DNA of 8,742 bases from assembly GCA_945787265.1 (NCBI GenBank), contig CALZHS010000084.1, forward strand, positions 1 through 8,742, read 5' to 3'. Below, one piece after another: positions 1 through 5,963 of the stretch. The notes beneath the pieces are model-generated. The model did not search any database. It was not told the DNA's origin and saw only the letters and a program-made list of their open reading frames with translations. Source of the DNA: an uncultured Gammaproteobacteria bacterium. GTDB taxonomy: Bacteria > Pseudomonadota > Gammaproteobacteria > GCA-001735895. A program made the position numbers and the translations under genes. Numbering within the stretch: the stretch's first letter is position 1; the number at the start of each line of letters is the position of its first letter.

Positions 1-945
1 GGGATTAGCACGGCTATCGAAACAACTCGTTACGGAACCAATCTCGGGGTTGGTTACGCGGTACCGATTAACCTGGTGAAAGAGGTGGTTGCGGAGCTGC
101 GCCAGGGGCCTCCGAGTTGGGGCGATGCGGGCTTTAGTGACATTGTCAGTGCGCTGACGCCGGATGAAGCAGAGGTCTTTGACGTTCCCGGTGGCGGCGG
201 TGCGCTGGTCGTGACCAGCACGCCTGAAGAAGGTCCAAGTGCAGGTCGAATTTTCGCGCATGATGTCATTTTTGGCGTTAATGGTTCGAGTGTGATCGAT
301 ACCGAACAGGTCGTCCGCATGATCGAGCAGTATCGCGTAGGCGAGAACCTAGAACTGGCACTGATCCGCGATGGTGAACAGCACACGATTGATATTACTC
401 TCGGTGAAGGCTGGACAGCCGACGCTGTTCCGGAACCCGACAAGTACGACGGCTACCTGGGCATGACGCTAGAGATGTGGGATGCCGAGGAAGGTGACCG
501 TGCAATGTTCAAGCGTCCGGTCATAACCAAGGTGCACAGTATGGGGCCGGCTCATAAAGCGCATATCGCGAGCTCGCAAAAATCGATTGTTATCAACGGC
601 CCCTACGTTATTCCCTATCTGCTCGATGTCAAAACGGTAATTGGCGTGGCCTACAAGGGAGAGTTCCATAGCGTTGAAACGGTGGATGATGTCGAGAAGT
701 TTGCGACCGAGGCCTACAAGACCGGGAATCCACTGTTGCTGGAAATCGAATTCTGGGCGCGTACCAATCCGCGCGATCACAAGACTACGCTGCAGCATGC
801 GCGCACCTCGTTTTACAAATTGCTGCCTCAGCGTGCGTTCGCCGATCACCCGGATATGCAGTTCAGTGAAGTTCGCGAACGCGAAATGTCGCGGCAACAC
901 TATCGATTTACCGAAGCGCGCGACAGAAATATCACCAAGCTTTGA
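1..945 (+). CDS. HtrA/DegP-like serine protease, C-terminal part with PDZ domains (5' truncated)
   Basis: This open frame enters from the window edge, so the GTG at 76 is internal and not a start. The first residues (GISTAIETTR, then GVGYAVPINLVKEV at about 16-29 of the visible 314) match the end of the trypsin-like domain of HtrA/DegP proteases, just after the catalytic GNSGG serine, which therefore lies outside the window. A PDZ domain follows at about 44-135 (GRIFAHDVIFGVNGSSV; ELALIRDGEQHTI). A second, more divergent PDZ-like segment spans about 152-252, from YLGM to LLEIEF. The last 60 residues are charged and resemble nothing I recognise. Family members are periplasmic or envelope-bound quality-control proteases; location cannot be checked without the N-terminus. 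The gene is convergent with the mttB-like gene, with 2 nt between stop codons, and probably unrelated to the catabolic cluster. Protease activity is inferred from family only, since the His-Asp-Ser triad is not visible. Confidence 0.85.
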   Translation, partial: GISTAIETTRYGTNLGVGYAVPINLVKEVVAELRQGPPSWGDAGFSDIVSALTPDEAEVFDVPGGGGALVVTSTPEEGPSAGRIFAHDVIFGVNGSSVIDTEQVVRMIEQYRVGENLELALIRDGEQHTIDITLGEGWTADAVPEPDKYDGYLGMTLEMWDAEEGDRAMFKRPVITKVHSMGPAHKAHIASSQKSIVINGPYVIPYLLDVKTVIGVAYKGEFHSVETVDDVEKFATEAYKTGNPLLLEIEFWARTNPRDHKTTLQHARTSFYKLLPQRAFADHPDMQFSEVREREMSRQHYRFTEARDRNITKL

Positions 946-947
946 AA

Positions 948-2527
948 TCAGGTAACGGGTGCACCACCTTCGCGGCTGCGCCGATCAATAAAGGCTTCTA
1001 GTTCTTCACGGCGTGCCTCGTCCAGTGGCGGTGCTTCAAACGCCTGCAGGATTTGCTTCCAGATGCCGTTGGCGCGCTGCGTGGCGGTCTTGCCACCGCT
1101 GTCGGTCCATTGGCCAAAATTACTCCAGTCTGATACCAGCGGTTCATAAAACGCGGTTTGATAGCGATCCATGGTGTGCTCGCAACCGAAGAAATGACTG
1201 CCGGGTTCGACACTGGCAATGGCCTCGTAGGCGAGTTCCGCAGGGTCGCTATTAAGCGGTTCGAAAATCTCCGCGAAGATTTGCAGCATTTCGATATCGA
1301 GTATGAATTTTTCCATCGAGCCGGTGAGACCGCCTTCCAGCCAGCCAGCCGCGTGCACCATCATGTTGACGCCGCCGAGCACGCTGCCCCAGGCCGACAT
1401 CAGGTATTCATAGACTGCCTGTTCATCCGGGGCATTGGACGCGGTGGCCGCGGAGCCTCTCCACGGCAGACCGATATGTCGAGCCAGCTGGCCGGCACCG
1501 AATGCGGCCTGCACGAACTCCGGCGTGCCGAAAGCAGGGGAGCCTGATTTCATATCGACATTCGAGGTAAAGGAACCGTAAATGACCGGTGCACCGGGAC
1601 GCACCGTCTGCGACAGTGTGATTCCAGCCAGCGCCTCGGCATGCTGCAGCACCAGTGCCCCGGGCATGGTTACCGGGGCCATCGCACCGGCGAGCGTGAA
1701 CGGGGTGATTACCGATACCTGGCCGGCCTTCGCAAAATCGATAATGCCCTGGCAGTGATTACCGATACCTGGCCGACCTTCGCAAAATCGATAATGCCCT
1801 GGCACATCGGTACGTCGAGCTGGCGTGGCGAGTTGGTATTGATGATGGTATAGCACCAGGGCTTCGCCACGAATTCCGCCTCGCTGAGACCATGGGCGAT
1901 ACGAGTCATTGCGAATGCGTCTTCAACCTGTTCCGAACCCCGCGAGTAAATAAAGAACGGCTTCTGGCTCAGGGTGAGCTGACTCTCGGTAACCCGGTAG
2001 TGGCGCAGGTGTACCGGGATGTCCTGTGACTCGACGTTCGGCGACTGCAGGTGGATCACGTCGAAGTGTTCGCACAGCTTGATGATGTTGCGCGTGTCCT
2101 CGAGGGTCGCCGGGCGCTTGCCGTGGTCGAGGTCGGAAATATGCGGTGCGCCGCCAACCGAGACGAAATTTATATTGTCACCGCCCATGCTGACATCGAA
2201 GCCCGGTGTCCTGCCATGAATTACGAACTCACCCGGCGCGGAGTCGAGGGACGCCCTGACCAGCTCGCGGTCAATTTTGACCATCTGGGTCGCTTCGTCA
2301 ACGCTGGCACCGGCCTGTTTGAAGTACTGTCTAGCCGTGTCATTCAGTACCTTGATCCCGAGTTCTTCGATCACGCGCAATGCCGTATCGTGGATCGCTT
2401 CGAGCCGGTCGTCGCTAAAGGCAGGCTGCCGGAGCAGGGGATTTTTCAGGTTGCGGTAATTAACCTTGCGCCGATGCGAGGTATCGGCCACGCCATGATG
2501 CCGTCTTCCCCTGGGTCTTCTGCTCAC
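948..2527 (-). pseudogene. MttB-family (trimethylamine/betaine-type) methyltransferase gene, frameshifted by an internal duplication
   Basis: Two frames on the minus strand together encode one MttB-superfamily protein: an N-terminal part (2527 to 1709) and a C-terminal part (from about 1754, open since 1856, to 948). The N-part has a basic leader, then LKNPLL and DRLEAIHDTALRVIEELGI. The C-part carries VITPFTLAGAMAPVT, VDMKSGSPAFGTPE and HAAGWLEGGLTGSMEKFI, which I recognise from proteobacterial family members. Dropping one 50-bp repeat copy (1705-1804) restores a 509-residue frame of normal family length. Characterised relatives move a methyl group from a quaternary or tertiary amine to a corrinoid protein. 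No in-frame TAG is present, so this belongs to the non-pyrrolysine group (as MtgB), and the substrate cannot be read from sequence. No corrinoid protein is in the window. The GTG start overlaps the tetR stop by 4 nt (GTGA), giving translational coupling. The break may be real or an assembly error; if real, the 302-residue C-part would lack a normal start. Confidence 0.85.
1705..1804. repeat. 50-bp direct tandem duplication inside the mttB-like gene
   Basis: Copy 1 (1705-1754) and copy 2 (1755-1804) are adjacent and identical except for one base: G at 1726 against A at 1776. On the coding strand both encode CQGIIDFAK-x-GQVSVIT, with x = Val in copy 2, which is read first, and Ala in copy 1. 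Ala fits the family pattern as I remember it. Fifty is not a multiple of three, so the second copy moves the ribosome out of frame, to a TAA at 1711-1709. A deletion between the copies would restore the gene exactly. I see no mobile-element ends around it. Confidence 0.95.
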
Positions 2528-3195
2528 GTTAGATTGTCTCCATAGGTTTCGAGAATGTAGTTACGAAAGTTTTTAGCATCCGACGGTAGCAGTTGCCGAC
2601 CCGTAAAACACTCGAAATAGGCTTCGGTATAACTCAGCCTGGTTGCCAGGGTTTCCCTTACTTCGAGTGCGTAAAATCCGATCTGGGAAAAGTAGAGCAC
2701 GCGCGCGCGAATCAGGGCCTCCGGCATTGCATAACCGAAGCGGGTGAAAAATTCGCGCAGCGACGTGATCCTGGCTTCATCCTCGATATCCACCATGCTG
2801 CGAACGGTATCTGAGCGCCGCGCCCATTCCCGCAATGCGAGGTCGAGCCTTGGATCGAACAGGGTGGCATCGATGCAGGTTTCAAAAAATCGAAAAATTC
2901 CCTCTGCCAGGCTGGAAGCATTACCGACCGATTCGGTTATGGCACTGGTGTTCTTGTCCTTCCAGTAACTTACCAGTGCATCGATCAGGTCTTCCCGGTT
3001 CTCGAAGTGCCAGTAAAAGCTGCCGCGGGTTACGCCGAGATCCTGGGCCAGTCGGGTTATGCGAACCGCATCGATACCTTCTGCCACGAAAATCTCGAGC
3101 GCTTTCAGCAACCAGTCGATCCGCTGCAGCTGTTTGCGTTCCGGACTCGTGATACCGCGACTGGCGATTTCTGCGAGCAGGCTTGCGTCTGACAT
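2524..3195 (-). CDS. TetR-family transcriptional regulator
   Basis: The protein has the TetR fold plan: an N-terminal DNA-binding domain and a C-terminal all-helical ligand domain without a recognisable signature. The HTH is clear: RITRLAQDLGVTRGSFYWHF followed by ENREDLIDAL, about residues 45-76. I chose the ATG at 3195 (223 residues) because a GGA sits 7 nt upstream of it and because it leaves room for a leader after the predicted promoter. The ATG at 3207 is in frame and would add MESI, but it has no Shine-Dalgarno and lies inside a palindrome. The gene heads a leftward operon with the mttB-like gene, whose GTG overlaps its TGA stop, and it diverges from the cupin-oxidase genes. The usual role is a repressor released by a small ligand; here the ligand may be a cluster substrate or product (inference). 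Autoregulation is suggested by palindromes over its own promoter. Confidence 0.9.
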   Translation of the reverse strand: MSDASLLAEIASRGITSPERKQLQRIDWLLKALEIFVAEGIDAVRITRLAQDLGVTRGSFYWHFENREDLIDALVSYWKDKNTSAITESVGNASSLAEGIFRFFETCIDATLFDPRLDLALREWARRSDTVRSMVDIEDEARITSLREFFTRFGYAMPEALIRARVLYFSQIGFYALEVRETLATRLSYTEAYFECFTGRQLLPSDAKNFRNYILETYGDNLT

Positions 3196-3204
3196 TATTG
3201 ATTC

Positions 3205-3246
3205 CATACATGTATGTATGTTTAAATATACACAACTGTATGTTTA
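3205..3246. promoter_or_regulatory. Palindromic candidate operator(s) between tetR and the cupin gene
   Basis: An AT-rich stretch stands out in an otherwise GC-richer window. CATACATGTATG (3205-3216) is a perfect 12-bp palindrome. TGTATGTTTAAATATACA (3215-3232) is an 18-bp palindrome with one mismatched pair, centred between 3223 and 3224. The 10-mer TGTATGTTTA occurs at 3215-3224 and again at 3237-3246, spaced 22 bp, about two helical turns. TGTATG/CATACA half-sites resemble operators known for some TetR-family members such as AcrR. Position in the divergent gap next to a tetR gene supports its being the binding site; this is inferred from sequence only. Confidence 0.6.
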
Positions 3247-3252
3247 TTGCAA
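3225..3252 (-). promoter_or_regulatory. Predicted sigma70-type promoter of tetR-mttB
   Basis: Read on the minus strand, a -35-like TTGCAA (3252-3247) is followed after 16 nt by a -10-like TATATT (3230-3225). Transcription would start near 3218, giving a leader of about 20 nt before the ATG at 3195. The 18-bp palindrome covers the -10 box and start region, the usual place for autorepression. The match to consensus is moderate, and AT-rich DNA gives such matches by chance. I could not pick a convincing promoter for the cupin gene on the plus strand. Confidence 0.45.
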
Positions 3253-3266
3253 TATGAGAAATCGAT

Positions 3267-3623
3267 ATGGCGAGCGAAAAAGCGCCGGTGCGTTTAGAGC
3301 GTTTCGATGAGCTTAGGTTTGCGCCGCGTTTCGAGTACGGCGAGATGGCCGAGGTATCGGGGATTTGTGGCGCTGAAGATGGCACCGAGCTGGGAACCGG
3401 TTGGGGCAAGCTGACTCATGCGCGCATTCCGTGGACCATCAAGTATGACGAAGTGCTGACCGTGTTCGAAGGCGTGCTCAAACTGCATGCGAACGGTGAG
3501 GTGCACGAACTCAAACCGCGGGACTGTATCTGGTTGCCGAAAGGCACCGAAGTGATCTATGAAGCCGAGTCGGCTTTGATTCATTTTGCGATACACCCGT
3601 CGAACTGGCATGAAGTCGAATGA
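3267..3623 (+). CDS. Small cupin protein, EutQ-like
   Basis: This is a 118-residue single-domain protein. The stretch from PWTIKYDEVLTVFEG through LKLHANG to LKPRDCIWLPKGTEV gives the two half-motifs of a cupin barrel at about residues 53-95, closest in style to the C-terminal cupin of EutQ (ethanolamine utilisation). The His-x-His of classic cupin motif 1 is replaced (TIK before YDE), and motif 2 lacks its usual His, so the metal site looks absent. That is also typical of EutQ-type cupins. A GAG at 3256-3258, 8 nt before the ATG, is a fair ribosome binding site. The TGA stop overlaps the ATG of the oxidase gene (ATGA), so the two are probably made together. A partner or accessory role for the oxidase is possible but is inference; no enzymatic activity can be assigned. 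Full EutQ is longer, so this should not be called EutQ. Confidence 0.8.
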   Translation: MASEKAPVRLERFDELRFAPRFEYGEMAEVSGICGAEDGTELGTGWGKLTHARIPWTIKYDEVLTVFEGVLKLHANGEVHELKPRDCIWLPKGTEVIYEAESALIHFAIHPSNWHEVE

Positions 3624-4945
3624 GTAGCAAACAGGTTTCTCACCTGCCGGTTAACGACAATACGAATGGCTGGAGTCACATCCTGCCGCCGCGAACCCCC
3701 CATCCGGCACTGGCTGGAAATCAAAAGTTCGACTGGGCTGTTATCGGTGCCGGTTACGCAGGCCTGGCCGCGGCGAGACGACTCGCCGAAAATCGTTCCG
3801 AAGACAGGATCGCATTGCTGGATGCCGGTGAAGTCGGGGAGAATGCATCCGGGCGCAATTCGGGTTTCGCGATCGACCTGCCCCACGTGGTCGGCAGTTC
3901 GATGGACGAACTGGAGGGTTCGCATCGTTACATGGCGCTGGCGCGTACCGCGATTGCATACCACGAAACGCAGATCGATCGCTATGGCATCGATTGCGAC
4001 TGGAGCCAGCCGGGTAAGTACCAGACCGCGAGCTCGGAGCAGGGCGTGCGCGATATGCTCGAACCTTTCGCGCGCGAACTCGAGGCGCTGAATGAGCCGT
4101 TCACGTGGATTGAAAAAGCGGATCTCGATAAGCGGCTGGGCACGACGCATTTTAAAGCCGCGGTATATACCCCGGGTTGCCGGCTGTTGAATCCGGCGGC
4201 GCTGGTGCGCGGTCTTGCCGATAACATGCCTGCAAACGTGACGGTTTATGAAAACACACCGGTTACGGCCCTGGACATGGACAAAGGCATCAGGATTACA
4301 TCGCCTGCAGGCAAGATCGAAGCAAGGCAGTTAATTCTCGGGGTTAATGCTTTCGCGGAGAAGTTCGGATTTTTCCAGCGTCGCCTGCTGCCGTTTGCGG
4401 CCAATGCCAGCCTGAGTCGGCAACTGACCGCCACCGAACGTGAGGCCATCGGTTGTGAGGACAACTGGGGCGTGACGCCGGCAAACGCATTTGCGTCGAT
4501 CACGATGCGCTTTACCAATGACCACCGCATCCTGATCCGTAACAACATTTACTATAACCCGTCGATGCGGGAGGCGGCTTCGTACCAGGCTGAGATTGCC
4601 CGCCGCCATAAAAGGCTGTTCGACGAACGTTTCCCGATGCTGCCCGAGGTCAACATGGAGTACACCTGGACCGGTTATATCTGCCTGTCGCAAAATGGTT
4701 CGCCGGGTTTTGGCCAGCTTGCGGATAATGTCTATACCTCGGTGTGTCAGAACGCGGTCGGTGTCACCAGGGGGACCGCGGGCGGTATGCTTGCTGCCGA
4801 CATGGCCTGCGGGATCGACAACGAATTGATTGGTTACATGCAAAGCCTGGGTGAACCCAACCTGTTGCCAATTCGTCCTTTGCTGGGCATCGGCGTCAGG
4901 GCCCGCCTGGCCTGGGAACTGTGGAAGGCCCGCAAAGAGGTTTAG
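3620..4945 (+). CDS. FAD-dependent oxidoreductase, DAO family (PuuB-like amine oxidase)
   Basis: The 441-residue protein has a DAO-type FAD fold. After a 37-residue leader typical of gamma-glutamylputrescine oxidase-like proteins come the Rossmann motif WAVIGAGYAGLAAARRLAE (39-57, GxGxxG at 43-48), an acidic residue after the second strand (LLDAGE, Asp68) and GENASGRNSGF (73-83), a hallmark of this group. Near the C-terminus, TWTGYICLSQNGSPGFGQL and NAVGVTRGTAGGMLAAD are the usual closing FAD contacts. Family members oxidise C-N bonds of secondary or primary amines (sarcosine, N-methyl amino acids, gamma-glutamylputrescine), giving aldehyde, amine and H2O2 or reduced acceptor. The substrate here is unknown. 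The start overlaps the cupin stop by 4 nt. There is no signal peptide, so it is likely cytoplasmic. A demethylating or deaminating step in the cluster pathway fits the MttB and amidase neighbours, but that is inference. Confidence 0.88.
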   Translation: MSSKQVSHLPVNDNTNGWSHILPPRTPHPALAGNQKFDWAVIGAGYAGLAAARRLAENRSEDRIALLDAGEVGENASGRNSGFAIDLPHVVGSSMDELEGSHRYMALARTAIAYHETQIDRYGIDCDWSQPGKYQTASSEQGVRDMLEPFARELEALNEPFTWIEKADLDKRLGTTHFKAAVYTPGCRLLNPAALVRGLADNMPANVTVYENTPVTALDMDKGIRITSPAGKIEARQLILGVNAFAEKFGFFQRRLLPFAANASLSRQLTATEREAIGCEDNWGVTPANAFASITMRFTNDHRILIRNNIYYNPSMREAASYQAEIARRHKRLFDERFPMLPEVNMEYTWTGYICLSQNGSPGFGQLADNVYTSVCQNAVGVTRGTAGGMLAADMACGIDNELIGYMQSLGEPNLLPIRPLLGIGVRARLAWELWKARKEV

Positions 4946-5045
4946 TCTTGTCAGCGCTTTAAAATCCGCTGTTAAACATTTGCTTTTCAACGTGGTTTGC
5001 TTCGATTACTCTCTGGCGGCAGATTTGTTTCAGAGTAGAAAACGA

Positions 5046-5963
5046 ATGTCCGAAGTAATTGCGGTCAGGCTCGAGAAGACCAGTATCAGCTATGTACAGG
5101 GGGTCATCCTGGTCCTGATGGCGGGGGTTTTCTGGTCGTCGATGGGACTCGGCGTTCGAATGATCGAGCAGGCCAATGTCTGGCAGATTCTGTTTTTCCG
5201 TTCGATCGCGCTGTCGACCTTCCTGTTTTGTATCATTAGCGTCCGCTCTGGCTACCGGCCTGTTGCGGTGATCAGGAAGTCCGGAATTGCCGGTATCATC
5301 GGCGGTATCGGACTGGTGTTTGCCTTTGCCGGCGGCATCTACGCGATTCAGACCACGACGGTGGCGAACGCGATGTTCCTGTTTGCCTCGGCGCCTTTCC
5401 TGGCGGCGGTGCTCGGCTGGATAATTCTGCGCGAACAGGTGCGCAAGGCAACCTGGTTGGCGATGATTTTCGCGTGCATCGGTATTGCCGTCATGGTCAT
5501 CGACGGTATCTCCGCCGGACAGGCGGCGGGTAACCTGAGTGCCTTGCTGTCCGCGCTCGGATTTGCCGTGTTCACGATCGCGTTGCGCTGGGGCAAGCTC
5601 GAGGACATGCTGCCGGCCGTGTTCCTGGCGGGCATTTTTGCGATGATTACCGCGGCCGTGGTTTGCGAAGTGCAGGGTCACGGTTTTACGGTGCCGCGCA
5701 ATGATATTGGAATCGCGGTCGCGTTGGGCGTTTTCCAGGTGGGCCTGGGCCTGACGGTTTATACCCTTGGGTCGCGCGTGGTGCCGGCGGCTGAGCTCGC
5801 GCTGTTATCGATGACCGAGGTGTTGCTGGGCCCGCTCTGGGTATGGCTTTTCCTCGGTGAAACCGCGAGCCTCTATTCGCTGGGAGGCGGCCTGATCCTG
5901 ATGCTCGCGATCGCCGGTAATGCGCTCAGTGGTCTGCGTCGCAAACCGGTTCCGGTTATCTGA
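5046..5963 (+). CDS. EamA/DMT-family membrane transporter
   Basis: The 305-residue protein is very hydrophobic, with about ten predicted membrane spans and the internal two-fold repeat of EamA proteins (about residues 18-148 and 162-297). Recognisable pieces are LMAGVFWSSMGLGVRMI, FFRSIALSTFLF, the end of repeat one (ANAMFLFASAPFLAAVLGWI then REQV) and its counterpart in repeat two (VPAAELALLSMTEVLLGPLW, then LGETAS). It would lie in the inner membrane. Relatives export or import amino acids, amines, nucleobases and other metabolites, and substrate cannot be read from sequence. The frame is open back to 4830, but that part overlaps the oxidase gene and lacks transporter-like sequence, so I chose the ATG at 5046; the ribosome binding site (GAG, 5033-5035) is weak and somewhat distant. 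A 100-nt gap separates it from the oxidase gene. Its TGA overlaps the matB ATG by 1 nt. A transport role for the pathway substrate or product is inferred from position. Confidence 0.87.
   Translation: MSEVIAVRLEKTSISYVQGVILVLMAGVFWSSMGLGVRMIEQANVWQILFFRSIALSTFLFCIISVRSGYRPVAVIRKSGIAGIIGGIGLVFAFAGGIYAIQTTTVANAMFLFASAPFLAAVLGWIILREQVRKATWLAMIFACIGIAVMVIDGISAGQAAGNLSALLSALGFAVFTIALRWGKLEDMLPAVFLAGIFAMITAAVVCEVQGHGFTVPRNDIGIAVALGVFQVGLGLTVYTLGSRVVPAAELALLSMTEVLLGPLWVWLFLGETASLYSLGGGLILMLAIAGNALSGLRRKPVPVI

Noticed and set aside
469..900. 143-codon minus-strand open frame inside the HtrA-like gene
   Set aside because: The plus strand carries PDZ-type sequence throughout, and this frame shows no motif or supporting start signal.
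1705..1804. CRISPR-like or VNTR array
   Set aside because: There are only two adjacent copies, no spacers, and the unit is coding sequence of the surrounding gene.
948..2527. Pyrrolysine-containing MttB with amber readthrough explaining the split gene
   Set aside because: The break is caused by a 50-bp repeat and a TAA in the wrong frame. No in-frame TAG lies in the restored coding sequence.
2051..2545. 164-codon plus-strand open frame opposite the mttB-like gene
   Set aside because: It is a shadow of the conserved N-terminal methyltransferase half, with no family resemblance of its own.
4952..4971. Rho-independent terminator after the oxidase gene
   Set aside because: The stem is only 5 bp with a 10-nt loop and is not followed by a run of T.
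4331..4990. 219-codon minus-strand open frame opposite the oxidase gene
   Set aside because: It lies over conserved FAD-family sequence on the other strand, and the translation shows no recognisable motif.
4830..5045. Longer start for the transporter at 4830
   Set aside because: The extra 72 residues overlap the oxidase coding region, are rich in Cys, Trp and Pro, and do not resemble an EamA N-terminus. The ATG at 5046 gives a family-typical length.
4959..5681. 240-codon open frame on the minus strand opposite the transporter gene
   Set aside because: It is antisense to a clear membrane protein. Its product is a low-order mix of His, Arg, Asn, Gln and Asp, as expected from reading hydrophobic codons backwards, and it has no domain or ribosome binding site.
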